DNA of 64,000 nt from Atopsyche davidsoni (GCA_022113835.1 JAILWY010000007.1:7851001-7915000); one strand, 5' to 3'; counted from the stretch's first letter, positions 23,441 to 35,559 are shown. Made by a program: numbers and translations. Notes: generated by a model not told the origin, from the letters alone.

Positions 23441-23819
23441 AATCGATTTCAAATATGATAACAACTAAGAAAAGAAAAAATGAATCTTCGAACCATGACA
23501 TGCGTTTGATAGATTTTGTACTTTGATTTCATAAACTAATGAATAAATGATATACAAAACAGATATTTCTTTTTTTGTTTATTATATGCTATTAAATTGC
23601 GTATTTTATAGTATATCTGTTATATCAACATTTCAATAAACATCAAATAGCACCATTTGATTTAATTAATAAAACTTGTTATGCAATATAAAATGAAGCG
23701 TGTATAAAACAATGTGTATACTCAAAACAGTTTTTATTTAAAACCAAATAAACATCTGAAATATCTTCCGCAACGCACAAAACATCAAATAACCAAGCAA
23801 CATTAAATGCTACAAAACA

Positions 23820-24060
23820 AACGACCCTTAACGGCGCACCCTCCTTTACCTTTACTACCTGGAAGTCCCTAAGAGGAGGCTGTATGTACATAGAATACAA
23901 CCTCCCTGAAACTGAAACAAACTGAAACATCCGGCACTTGAGCAGGCGCAGGCGCGTGTCTGACCGCCGCTGGACACTGATCGATATAGGGGATGCTGGA
24001 CACAGGCGCAAAGAAAACTCTCCCACCCACCCCCGTCTGCTAGGGGAGGAACAGGATTCA
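23820..24060. other. GC-enriched island
   Basis: Includes GGCGCACCCTCC, AGGCGCAGGCGCGTGTC (direct repeat of AGGCGC) and CCCACCCACCCCCGTC. A CTACCTGG word (reverse of CAGGTAG) lies at about 23856. Two frames of 68 and 115 codons on the minus strand give cysteine/serine-rich, unrecognisable products. Confidence 0.4.
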
Positions 24061-24949
24061 TTATTCTGTCTAAGACGACTTAGTACAAGTCGGAGCTTGC
24101 GAGTTTTAAAAGTTTAACCGTTTGTTCGTCATTTAGAAAATTCATTTTATTATATTATATTCTATCTATTCGAAATATTTTATTGTCTCTCTAAACAATT
24201 CATTTGTAAGTTTTATAATGTTATTTATTCGTTCTTTTTAGTAAAAAACCAATACGACCATAATGAGTTTTGATTTTTTTATGATCAACTATACATATGT
24301 TTGTATTAATTCATATTTAAAGCAATTTTTTAAGATAACGATTACTGAATCGGCTAAAAGTCAATTATTTGTTATGCAGGACCAATTTGATTTAGTTTTA
24401 TATTTTTAAATCCATATTTTTTTTCTAAATTATCTAAGTAACGAGCGATTTGGTTATGTAATGTCAAAATATCAACGATTTACAAATTAATCAAACTAAT
24501 ATAGACACACAAACATGTTAAAATGATTGAAATCTTTCAATTATACAGTTTATTATTTAACTCAATCGATATATATAATAGAAAAGTAAGTTAAATTGAC
24601 TATAAGCATTGATTTTGAAAAGATATTTAATGTTAATTTGTGAATAATGAGTAAGAAAAAGTGGTGCATGAAACCATTTAATACTTAAATGTTTTTTTTA
24701 CGTTTATCGTTCTTATGATGAACCTTAAAATTTTTGTATTTGATACTCATAATAGTATAAGAATATAAACGCTCTAGTATCATTACGTTGAACCTGCAAC
24801 TAAATTTATTTGCTTTTAAAACATATTTTTAGAAATGCTTTTATATACTCTGTGTAAGGTACAACAATATTGAATCAGAACTTTATTTTTATAAAATATT
24901 GTATTATTGCATAAGTATGAATAATATTATCAAATATCATGCTGTCCGC

Positions 24950-25235
24950 TTTTGTGCCGATTCAAATTTGCACAAGCAGTCCAAAATCGATGGCATGTCG
25001 GAGATATAAGTGTTCCGACCGCCTCCGATAAAACCGGGCCGTTGTACCCGAGTATGAAATAATCCTAATATTAATTAAACGGACCGCCACGATTTAGGCA
25101 ATTTCCTACCCCCTCCCCCCCTCCGTCTCGCCCCGCTCCCCCGCTGGGGGGGTGGTCACATCTCGCACCCCCGCCCGTCCGCATCTACCGCCCTAATGGA
25201 TGGCACCCCCCCTTGTCCGAGGCAGCGCTTCTCAA
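24950..25235. other. GC-rich island with C tracts and a hAT-like terminal word
   Basis: Contains CCTCCGATAAAACCGGGCCG, a C/T-rich tract CCCCCTCCCCCCCTCC, and GCTCCCCCGCTGGGGGGG, which can fold back on itself. TAATGGATGG is a homeodomain-type word. The right edge, CAGCGCTTCTCAAACACG (about 25222), resembles the CAG-G-TTCTCAAA start of many hAT elements, but no matching end was found, so a transposon is not called. Confidence 0.4.
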
Positions 25236-25794
25236 ACACGAAACCAACTATACAATTTTTTGTTTAACACAATGGTGTCTATTAAAATTCATTTCGACTC
25301 CTTGTGCTTCTGAATATTTCAATATAAATATAAATGAATTAAAAAAAGTGTATAATAAGCCAAATAATCAAAAAAAATTTTTTTTCAAAGTTTTAGTGTT
25401 TTTTTTTTACTATTTAAATTTATATCAGATTGCTTATATAAGCAATTGAACATAAAACTTTGACCAATAATAAAAAAATGCTATATCATCCCAAATGTAA
25501 TCATCTCGTAATCGAAAAAGACTTGAAACACGTCTAATAGTCATGACTTTATAGTGGTTAAGACCCCACGTTGTGGCCATAATTGCTAAATTTTAAATTA
25601 ACGCAATTTATTTATCAAACATGATTTCCGTTTTATAAAGATCAACAACCAGATTATAAGGATATTATACAATACATCTCATGATATGACTCAAAAATTA
25701 TAGTAAAATAAATTAAAAGCATTAAATATATATACAGCATCTTAATGAATAGCTTAAATAATATCTCTTTTCTATTAAAATGAATAATTATTTT

Positions 25795-26035
25795 ATACCC
25801 AGCTTTGCGCCCCACGGTTACAGGAGCGCTGGGCGCACGGACGCAGTTGGCCGAGTGGACGCCGGCCGCCTCCGCCTCCCCCTCCCCATCCCCCTCCCCG
25901 TGAGTCCCGGGGGCAGGGCGCAGGGTGCGGGGTGCGGGGTGCGGGGAGGGGGCGGAGGGTCGAAAACGGGCAAAGTAAGCAAAAGTACCGCCCCCGGCCC
26001 GGCCAGCGCCTCCCAACACCACGCAAGGGACCACA
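25795..26035. promoter_or_regulatory. GC-rich island with a GGGGTGC-type heptamer array
   Basis: A C-rich left half (CCTCCCCCTCCCCATCCCCC) is followed, at about 25914-25957, by a G-rich array of roughly five heptamers close to GCAGGGT or GCGGGGT, ending in GAGGGGGCGGAGGG. The array gives strong G-quadruplex potential on the plus strand. Four overlapping open frames on both strands (72-136 codons) translate it as Gly/Arg or Pro/Ala repeats and are shadows of base composition. Confidence 0.5.
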
Positions 26036-26489
26036 AAAACTTGCAAAATTCTAAACAAAAACACTTTGCATCATTCGTTCACAAGCGCGTCATGCCGATA
26101 AAATACACAATTTTAAAATGTTGCACAAGCTTAAGCTTTCGAAAATGTATTTCAAAAACATTCATAAAATAAAGCTACATTAAATGAATAAATATACAAT
26201 TGAAATTAAATTTGAATCGACTATGAAAACCCGAAAATCAAAAACTAATATCATAAAAAATTATAATAATACTTTTTAAAACTCTAGTGCATTTACTATT
26301 TCATATTTCACTTTTAATAAAACCCTTCACAAAGAAAAACAAACCGTGTCAATATAATCAACGGTTCCATGAAACACCATCATGTTTGCCATCATACAGC
26401 GAAACTCTTGTAATATCATGCTGAATATAAATATATTATATGTTATAATTTGAAAATCAGCATCACAAAGAACCACATTATCCGAACAA

Positions 26490-26725
26490 CCATCTCAGGG
26501 CGGTGAATGAAAATATTCATAGAAGCGCCTAATCCCCATGAGATTCCTCGCGTGTCAAGATACCAGGGCAAAGACCATAGGTCATATGAGAGAGCCCCGA
26601 TCTTTTAAAGCAAAGTTATATTTTATTTGTGTAACCGTTTATATAACGATGTGGGGTTGTAGGTATGGAGCCTTTACGCAAAGGTGGAGCTATCTTTAGG
26701 GCTATCAAACTTACCTGGCATTTCA
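26490..26725 (-). other. Weak GC island with a strong minus-strand 5' splice-site match
   Basis: Weakly GC-enriched from 26490 to 26610. At about 26706-26716 the plus strand reads ACTTACCTGGC, so the minus strand reads GCCAG|GTAAGT. This is complementary over 11 bases to the 5' end of U1 snRNA as generally known in animals. There is no pyrimidine tract directly upstream on the minus strand, so it is only a donor candidate. Confidence 0.2.
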
Positions 26726-27409
26726 TATCTATGTGTCCGATAATAATATAATATTTCGTGTATATTATTAGGTCACGTGCTAATTCCAACAGCTCAATTC
26801 TGGCTATTACTATAATTAACCATCCAAACTGTACGCAAATTAAACTGTATTTAAATTATAAAAATACAAATTAAAATAATCAACTCAATTCAATTGATCA
26901 ACTGGTAAACTTTATGAAAATAATTGGAATGTAGATTAATTGTTTTACAAAGGCTATTTAATTACGATAATTTATTAATTTTCACGAATTTAACTATATT
27001 TTTTTAAATATGTAAGTCTATGTATATGTTGTGTTTATCAGATATTTTATAATTTTTTTATGAATATATTGTTAGCATTATTCTAATTCATATCGAAATT
27101 CATTTCAATTTGTTATTAACATTTCATGTAAGTCATAAAAGTTACAAATTTTAAAATTAACCAACATGACGTGAATCCGATGAAAAATAGTTTATTTTAA
27201 TAAACAGATAAAATTCATTTCAGTTTATAATAGTATTTATATTAAACCTTAGTAAAATCTTTTTTAATTGCAAATTTGAAAAACGCTTTTATAACAAAAA
27301 CCTACTCTTTGAATTGTTCGACTTGAATAAATAAAGGGAGGAAATTATAAACTTTCCTAAAGTTTCATGCCATGATTCGCTAGCATAAAAAATTCATAGC
27401 TCAAAAAAT

Positions 27410-27605
27410 CCGCTGACCGGTAGCGAGTTTCCAAGGGTAGATGTCCCAGCGGGGGTGGGGATGGAGGGAGAGTTTGCTAGAGGGTAGTGAAGTGCGAGGG
27501 GTGAGCAAGAGGTGGGACGGCCACAAGGGTCGGCCGGTCGTTAGGGGAGGCTAGGAGGGAGGCAGGGACCACTGGTCAGGGCGTGTGAGGGAAGAGACGC
27601 CTCCC
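27410..27605. other. G-rich island (purine-rich)
   Basis: About 190 bases with many GGG runs: GGGGGTGGGGATGGAGGGAG, GAGGGGTGAGCAAGAGGTGG, CGGCCGGTCG and GGGGAGGCTAGGAGGGAGG. Purines dominate the plus strand, unlike the mixed CpG islands elsewhere, which gives quadruplex or triplex potential. No open frame of note. Confidence 0.45.
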
Positions 27606-28452
27606 CGAAATCTGTAAATTCTACTAGATTATATTCTTAGCTATGATTGGAGTATTAGAGTTTCATAATTAATAATAATAATTAACAAAAAAAACTAATT
27701 TTAATTAATATTTCAATATAATATTAATGGAAATCAAACCTTTATAAGAAAATATTTTTTGCAATTTTTATTTAGTGAAAAGGTATGTTAGGAAACAATG
27801 ATAATCAACAAATAATTATTTTAATTTCATTTACAAAATAGCTAATAAGTTTAATCAGTATTTTAAAAAGTAAAAAATTTACTTATTTATTTATATCGTT
27901 TAAACTGTTGAGCAAATTTCCTTCTTATTGATCATCAAAAAATTATTTAAATTTGCATCTATTTTAAATATTCATATATATTAAAAATAAATTTACAAAA
28001 TGTGTCATAATAATATCGGGATAATTAATTTTGTCTACGTGCAATGTTTTTGAACATTTATTTTTAAACGAAAAGAAATATGGTATTTGGTATATGCTTA
28101 TATTGTATGACCTCGTATTAAAAATACATGATTATTGTTTCATCAAACTTATCCGCTTTTTTTTATTTATTTGAGATATTTTGATATATTGTTCAATTCA
28201 AAATATATGTAGCAAAAATAAAAAACGGTGTTATTTGTATTTCATTTAGAAACATTCCGTATTATCACTCTACGCATATGGTAAAAAAATAACTTCGCTA
28301 CAGTTCAACATCCTTTCTTGCGAAACACAAACTAGCCATAAACAGTAAAAAAAATACAGCAATAAAGTTCAATTTCCCCATTCGGCGTAGTCAAGAAACT
28401 GTATAACGACCGGCGACCCCTCCCTCCCCCGGCGGCCCTGACCGCCCCCCGG

Positions 28453-28528
28453 CCACCCCCTGTCCACCCCCTGAACACCCCCTGACCACCCCCTGACCAC
28501 CCCCTGACCACCCCATGACCACCCATGA
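28453..28528. repeat. 11-bp C-rich minisatellite, seven copies
   Basis: Seven tandem units of CCACCCCCTGA or close variants: first TGT for TGA, third ACACC, sixth CCCATGA, last one base short. They lie inside a GC-rich island spanning about 28385-28570. A Gly-Trp-Ser-Gly type frame on the minus strand is just the translation of the repeat. Confidence 0.9.
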
Positions 28529-29029
28529 CCGCCCGCCCCCCAAACGGCTTGCTTAGCCCCCATCGGTGTCGTATGCCTTTCTTCGTCTCACGGTAACTTC
28601 TTCCTTCTCTATTCTTTGTTTTTGTGACTCTCTTATGCGTCATTTTCGTGAGTTTATGACATTTTAGCTTTTTTATAGTTTTTATGGAGTCTATTTAAGT
28701 TTTTTGTTATTTTGAACGCATAAGTATAAGAACGAGAGAACGAAAATATGCATTTAAATAACCCACAAGTATAAGTATCATTTTTATTACTTAATATCAG
28801 CGCGAAAAAAGAAATTAAAAAATACGATCATATTTATCATAAATAGCACTTCAATGTCTTTTTATAATCGATATTTTAAATTAATATTTATAATAAAATA
28901 ACTAATTTAAATGGTTTAATTTGTAGGTATATTGATTTATTTTATATGTAAACAGTGCCGCAAATTATTATTTATTTTACAATAATATTTTCAAGGGACA
29001 ATCTAAATTTTTTTTTTTTTTAATCTGTT

Positions 29030-29180
29030 AGTCACTTTGGTCACAAGGTTTTCCAACTGGTCAAGACTGAATATTTCTAGACTTTGGCCGGAAATGGAAG
29101 CCAGGCTGTTTTCCTACGGGACGTATACACGTGGAGATTCCTTCACGTGGAGGGTGGATGGTGAGGGTGCTTTGGAAAAA
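29030..29180. other. Small island with paired CACGTGG words
   Basis: CACGTGGAGATTCCTTCACG continues as TGGAGG, so the E-box CACGTGG occurs twice 16 bases apart (about 29129 and 29145). A 95-codon plus-strand frame starts here and ends in a lysine/arginine-rich run; it has no recognisable domain. The E-box pair is the only notable content. Confidence 0.3.
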
Positions 29181-29754
29181 AAGTTATTCCTTGAATGTTG
29201 TAAGCATCGAATTACCATGCTCGCTAAAAAAAGGCGTAGGAAGCGCCTTTTAAAGGGTTTCAAATTTAATAGATATTCTATGGTATTTACATTCAACCTT
29301 ATGATTGAGGGTAAACAGTTCTAAATAAAAAGGTTTCATAATTATAAAGTCCCTATAAAATGACTATATCTTACTTTACCATTTTATTAAAATTATGTGA
29401 TCTGTAAAATCAGCTTAAATTCAATACCAAATGATTTCATTTGTACAACAGTTAGACAAGTATAATTTATTATTTTATTATTTAAAGTCATAGTGCAGAA
29501 GTGTCAAAAACACGTTATTCTAAATAACAATTTACTTAGTATATGATTCACGAATTTTTGCCAAATAGTATCTATTTAGAGTAGGTGTGCAGCATATTGG
29601 CGTTTAAAGTTTTGAACAAAAAAATCATATTACCAATTCTAATAGATTTTAATTAAATTTATATGTATATGTTGTAGAAAATATGATTTTTTATTAGCGC
29701 ACAATTCAAGTTATTATCAAGTATCCTGATTTTAAATAACATTATAAAAGCTAA

Positions 29755-30070
29755 ACGTGCGCCCCTGGTATGCCAGGGCCGGTCCAGGGGATGAAGTCGC
29801 CGGTCCGGGGGAGGCTATAAAAAATAATATATTTGAATATTTTGGTAATATTAGAATATCCCTTTTTATCTGCTGGCGTTTGAGTCCTAGCGGGGGTCGG
29901 AGTCGAGAGGGGGCAGGGGTAGGGAGGACCAGGGTACTTTTGTTTTTCTTCCTCGGATATACGTGGAGCGTTATTATTGGCAACATTATACGGTCCTCGG
30001 CAGTCCTTTGTTATTTCTAAATTTAAATTTTTACTCCCCTGCCGGCCTTCCGCTTCCGCCTGTAGGTGAA
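29755..30070. other. GC-enriched island, discontinuous
   Basis: The first patch, 29757-29815, has GCCAGGGCCGGTCCAGGGG and GCCGGTCCGGGGGAGGC, in which GCCGGTCC is repeated. A second, at 29875-29950, has AGCGGGGGTCGGAGTCG and GGGGGCAGGGGTAGGGAGG. A small third part, 30035-30065, is pyrimidine-rich. Frames on both strands overlap, and none has a recognisable product. Confidence 0.35.
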
Positions 30071-30454
30071 GTACCTCATCTAAAATTGGTTTGTAATTTG
30101 TTGACATGATCTTTTTCATTATAAAATCAGTATTTTTGTACCAAAAATATAATATATATTTATTTGATTCCCGAAAGTGATCTAATTATTACAAATATAC
30201 TCTTCTTGTAAACCCTATTATCAATATAGAAAAAAATGATTTCAGTGATTTAATAAGCGATAAGTTCATAAGACGGCATGTTATATTGAGAAATGATTTG
30301 AGTTTACTAAATTATCTTGTTTGTGGACTTAATTACTATATTTAAATTCAGAATAAGGTATTTTACTTAAAAAATATTATTGCAGAATGGTTAAATGATA
30401 TTTAATATTAATATTTTCAACCCTCAAGCAAGATGTAACGTGGCGTAGTTTTTT

Positions 30455-30720
30455 CATCCCCCGGACTTTCTCGGAGCTCCTTGCGGATGAGGCTCAACTA
30501 TCTTGTTATTGTGTGATTCTAAGATACGAGTGGCTAGATAAGCTTGGTCCCTCCCCATGAATATATTTATACATCTCATGTATTGGACTAATGTTGTTTT
30601 TGAAGATATTTTTGATGTGAGATGGTAAAGTCCTCCGTCTCCCCTTTTACATAATACTGGAGGGCGATCTGTTTGAATTATAGGATACGGACTTTTGCAG
30701 AAAGATGAAGACGTACGTTT
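30455..30720. other. Mixed-complexity patch with a 110-codon minus-strand frame
   Basis: More complex sequence than the surroundings, but not strongly GC-rich. The minus strand is open for 110 codons (30454-30786) starting at an ATG. The product is basic, with no signal peptide, membrane segment or known motif that I can see. It may be chance, an old repeat or a non-coding RNA. I do not call it a gene. Confidence 0.2.
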
Positions 30721-31359
30721 CTGTGAAAATTCGCTTATTATTCGATGACATCGCTGGGATTTTTTTTCAATAAACGATAACTTCATCTGAATATCGTACG
30801 TTAAATATTTACAGAAGTAACGTTTTTAGAACATTAGTTTACACATAAAACGACCATAATATTGATATATTATTTTTCACAAGTGACGTTTGATTCCTCG
30901 TGTTTGATCGCGGAATGCAACCGTAGTTTTTTGAGATGTAGACTCTTGGTTTTATATATTAAACTTCTTTATTTAAAAAATATTGCGATAACAATTTATT
31001 AATTAAGGTGTCCATAAACGATTTGATATTCAAATTATATAATTTTCTCAAAGGTATGTGCAAAAGATTTTGATAAAAACAGTCAAAAACACTCACAGCT
31101 ATTATTTTATTAAATCACAATTTTTTTTTTCCTTTATTACATTATATTTCAGATAAAAATTAGCAACTTTCTATTCATGGTATCATATTATAAAAGCAAC
31201 TATTTTTAACTGTGATAATTGATTAATCTTATACAAACTTTGCATAGTTACTACAATCAAATCAAGTTACACATTTTCCATAATTAAAACTCAATCACAC
31301 TGCCACTTATTATTGCAAAATGATTTTGCTGTACGGTTATTTGAGAATCATAATATTTT

Positions 31360-31395
31360 TGAAAAATAGCACTCACCTGGAATTTAAAAACGTGC
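31360..31395 (-). other. Acceptor-donor junction on the minus strand (recursive-splice-like)
   Basis: The plus strand reads ACTCACCTGGAATTTAAAAA, so the minus strand reads CGTTTTTAAATTCCAG|GTGAGT. This is an acceptor with a short, interrupted pyrimidine tract directly joined to a good donor. It resembles a recursive splice site but is weaker than the plus-strand one at 35 kb. Confidence 0.2.
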
Positions 31396-31529
31396 ACATG
31401 GTGTTAATAAACTACTTGATTAAATGGTTACTAGCAGAAAAATTTTATAAACTTATAACAAAAAATATATTATATACACTTTCTTGTATTATTAGCACCA
31501 CACTTGTCAAGGTAACTTGTATGATGTTG

Positions 31530-31720
31530 ATTAATTCAAATTCGATGGAGTGGCGTTTGTCGAGTGCGCACATTCGTGATGATGTCTCGATGAAGACTTG
31601 CGATAAATAATCGAATAGAACCCATTACCCGGCAAGAAGCCAGGTAGGCAACAACTGCGAGCAAAAAACACAACAAAGGAAGGCAACGTAAGCAGACCGC
31701 GCAGGTAAAAAATAATTCAC
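31530..31720. other. Weak GC-enriched patch
   Basis: Contains TCGAGTGCGCACATTCGTG, AGAAGCCAGGTAGGCAAC (with CAGGTAG) and GACCGCGCAGG. CAGGTAG is the word bound by Zelda-type pioneer factors in flies, but its frequency in the window is close to the chance expectation. Confidence 0.25.
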
Positions 31721-33769
31721 GACTTCAAAGTATCAGAGACATAACACTACAGTAATGCAGTTTATAATATATTTCCTAAGACTGGTTTGTAATATTATCT
31801 TTCCAATAAATATATTTACTCGGTCGTATGAAATTCATAATCATGAATTTCGCTTTTTTACTGTTCTGGGATTCTACTCTGATGGTTAAAAACAATGCTT
31901 TTGTACACAAATTATTATGCAAGTAACTAAAAGAAAATTTACTAGCATCGCGTTTACTTTATATAATACATTTAGATATAATTTATTTTTTTGAGCACAT
32001 AATGTGCATTTTGTTTAAAACTGATTTCTCAATTGTTGAACCCCGCACGCTAGATTACGTTCAAATTATACAAAAGTCCCGTAACCCTTTCATTTCCTGA
32101 GTAACTATTTAATTTATTATAATAAATTTTATTTTCAAACCTTTCGACCCCTCCGACACCGGAAGACTACCGAAACCGTAAAAACAATTTCACGCTACAC
32201 ACGCAGCTGATGGTTATCTCTCTAAATTATGTGCTGAAATGTTGCTCACGGTGTCTACAACACCAAACAGTTGAAAGGATTTAATTTATATTTGCTTTAA
32301 CTGTCTAATTTTATATTATCGTTTCTGGAATAGTATGTTTTAACAAATTCGTTAAACAACAAATGTCACTTTTTTTTTATGAACGAATTTATTTGAAAGA
32401 AATATTATTACTTCTTTAATTTGATCGAAAATACTTATGGTTACTATCCAATTGTTTTTCAGACTCTTTTTATTTTTTTCTACTTTATTTTGACTTTTCT
32501 TTATATGTATTTTTTTTATTAAGTATTTGATTATATTTAAAATTTACTTTTATTTTCAATTGAGTTGTAGTCGGTACCTTTGATTGACATACAATACCAT
32601 TAGAGAACTTATAATCATGACACGGAACACAAAACCTCCCCTCGGACCTCGCGGAGTGAAAAGGGGTGGACGCTTTCTTCAAGACCCGTCAGTCTTACTT
32701 CGCGAGACCTTTGACAAATTGTGGACATTTTTTTAATAAATCAGGTCCGTACTTTAGAATTCTTGTATTAAAAATAAAATATATTTTAAAACAAAGTGTG
32801 AATAGTCTAAGGCTTAAAATTATGAATTTTTTTTCTGACTGCCATCGCCTTTTAAGGTCTTGTGAACGATCTTTACCAACTGGTCATTTGGCTATTGGCA
32901 TTTGTTGTTTTATAAATTAAACCAGTCTATTTTAGATGTATTTTTTTCTACTGCAAAGTCAGATATCACAAATTAACAGGAAGTAGCATAAGCATAAAAC
33001 GATTTTCACAGTTATATCTATGGACCTTAATTATCCTTCTCTGTGCAAATACAGCCTATTAAAATGAGCTATGTAACTGAATTTGATACACGTGTACTGT
33101 TGGGATGTCCAAACGAAGTTATTTATTTATATACATAGCGGAAAATATAATATTCATTTTAATGTAGTCAAATTTTGTAATTTTATCTTATAGGTCGAAA
33201 AATAATCAAATAAATAAAAATAATAACCCGAGTTCGGCTCCTCCACTCTTCGGTTCTAATTTATTATTCTGCTCCGAACGGCTGAAATCTGATTTCTTTT
33301 ATTCATTCTCCATTATTGAATTGTATTCACCTAATTTTTCTATACTCTTAAATGTCAACATAAACAATGTTCACATCAGATAAGGGTTGACATACGACAG
33401 CGACTGAAAAACCCCAATCTGATAAAATATAAAACAAATCATTGTTTTCATTCAGTACATCTCATTTGTTTTGTCAACCAAGTAAAAATTTAAATAATTT
33501 ATTTTATTATATTAAAAACAATCTTTTTATTATTCAGCAAATATAAAATATTGAAGTACTTGTTAAGCTTAACTGATTTAAATCTGATACAAGAAGAGGC
33601 CAGATTGGAATTTGAAAATCGCACGAACGTATACATCATTATTAAACCCATTTTTTTTTTTTAATTATAATAACTCCTTGACTTCAGAAGTTTTATTATG
33701 TTAAACACATACATTGAATGACATCTTTCAAGTACCTCTTCCATGAGTCTAACTCATTGAAACCTTATC

Positions 33770-34030
33770 TGGCCTGAGATCTCATCACCGCATATCACGC
33801 CATCTTATCTCGGCTCGTGTTAAAACACTTTTGACTGTTACCCGCACACACGCTGAAGTAGGTGACAATACTTGAAGTTCCGTGGCGGTAGTACCATATC
33901 TATGCCAGATCGTGCCAACAAGTGCCGGCGAGTGGCCTGTGATACGGATCGCAGTGAAACGGCGCGTGAAATTGTCCCTTGTGCCCCATCGCTCCAGAGA
34001 CCATTTTTGCCAGGTTTTTTTTGAATACGA
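33770..34030. other. GC-enriched patch
   Basis: Moderate GC with CGCCATCTTATCTCGGC (GATA-type words), GTGCCGGCGAGTGGCC and ACGGCGCGTGAAATTG. A 67-codon minus-strand frame spans it with no recognisable content. Confidence 0.3.
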
Positions 34031-34479
34031 GATGTTATCACTTTGATACGTGATGTGTATAAATATTTTGCATTTTAGAGTTCTCTTTTATTTCATAAAT
34101 AATGTTAAATACAGAAATACTCTGTTGGTGATGCGTAAAGGTAATTGAATTATTCAAATCTAACGACATAATAAACTTTTACCGCAGCTTCCGGGTGCAT
34201 GATAGAAATAAACAACACTATGTTTAAATTTTAAAGAAGATGTATAAAATAATTTACCTACTTTTCATATAGCCTTAGACATAGACCAACAACATATTTT
34301 TGCTGCTCTTAAAATTTATCCAAAGTGTATACTCATAACAATTATATAATTAAACCCTTTAGTAATGTACAGGATATTTTTACCTGGTATGTACAACGCA
34401 GCTAAAAATACTTCCCTTTTGTAAATGGCATTCGATTTACACAGAGAGTTTACTTCTGTATTGAATAACGCGCAGCATT

Positions 34480-34830
34480 AATTCAAGCGGGTAGGTGAGC
34501 CTAGATAGGCTCTGTGTAAAATATAATACCCCCGGTGCTAGTATTCAAATTGAAACGAATCTCAACCCTTTTTCGGTGCTACCTGCACTAACAAAAGGCC
34601 GTTGCACAATTATATTCGCGAGTGTCTGGCCGATAATGCAGATGCCGTCCTTATCTATTGAATATTCAGACCGGTAAGGGGTTGCGCTTCATCCCCTGCG
34701 AGGGTTTGGTCGGGGTTTATTTACCTAATGCCAAATTTGAATTTTGAAAAAAAGACTCAGGTATCAGCCCATAGTCATTTTTGGCATCTGCTAATTTCGC
34801 GAAATTCTGTCGGGTCGTTTTACATAATCA
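34480..34830. other. GC-enriched patch
   Basis: Two parts. 34485-34740 has AATACCCCCGGTGC, AAGGCCGTTGCAC and GATGCCGTCCTTATC. 34795-34850 has AATTTCGCGAAATT, a perfect 14-base palindrome, then CGGGTCGTTTTAC and CACGTCACGCACC. No gene seen. It lies just upstream of the recursive-splice-like site. Confidence 0.35.
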
Positions 34831-35017
34831 CGTCACGCACCCTTTGCTATTTTTTGTAATATTTTTAAATGGCAACATCGCAAACTTAAACATGCATATA
34901 TAAGTTCAATAGTCAATATATTTTATGACAGTGATTACTGCACACGTTTAGTACTTCTAAAAACTTATCAACACATTACTCAAATAATATTATGCCATAT
35001 TATGTATATTTTATTAA

Positions 35018-35080
35018 TTTATTATTTTCTTTTTAACAGGTGAGTTGGACATGCAGATTCATTCAACATTTTTGGTAAGT
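35018..35080 (+). promoter_or_regulatory. Recursive splice site or 35-nt microexon candidate
   Basis: A pyrimidine-rich acceptor (ATTTTCTTTTTAACAG, ending at 35039) is joined with no gap to a donor, GTGAGT (35040-35045). This is the zero-length-exon arrangement known for recursive splice sites in long arthropod introns, written as a pyrimidine tract, NCAG, then GTRAGT. A second donor, TTTTTG|GTAAGT, follows with its junction at 35074/35075, which defines a possible 35-nt exon. Downstream donors of this type are known to assist recognition of recursive sites. The reading implies a transcript on the plus strand and a very long intron. It is inferred from consensus only. Confidence 0.4.
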
Positions 35081-35559
35081 CTGAAACTGAATTTCACTTT
35101 GCTTAAATTTTATTTTATTCTTATAATTTTTTTATTCTTTCCTAAATACAAACCTATGTCGATTAAATATAGTGATTTCAAATATGTATCAAGTTATTCA
35201 AACGTATTATTTATAATAATTTTAATTCAAATCTTTATTTAACAGTGTACATTGTAATTTATGCGCTCTTTTAGATTTTGTGTTTGAAACTATTTTCAAA
35301 CTTCAATATACACGCTCTCTGTTCAATTATTTTCAAATTCTTTTATTGAAGATATGAAGCTGAAAAGAAATACTCTAAAAAGGACTTACTCGGGGAGGGT
35401 TTCTTTGTATTCAAATGATAATTTTTCTCACTTTCATTACAACTCCTAACTTTTCTGCAGTGAGATATTGAGACGTCTAACTCAGTACATCGATATATAA
35501 GGATTTCTCGTGTTCATGATTTTTAAAAAAATAAAATAGATAAATAAATAAATATGCCT

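Noticed and set aside
25222..25240. CAGCGCTTCTCAAAC as a hAT transposon end
   Set aside because: No inverted partner or 8-bp target duplication was found; a single short word is insufficient.
25654..26172. Open frames of up to 136 codons on both strands over the 25.8-26.0 kb GC island
   Set aside because: They overlap on opposite strands and in several frames and translate to Gly/Arg- or Pro/Ala-rich runs from C and G tracts. GC-rich DNA has few stops, so long frames are expected by chance.
30454..30786. 110-codon minus-strand frame as a gene
   Set aside because: No recognisable domain, signal peptide or splice context. Kept only as a low-confidence mixed-complexity patch.
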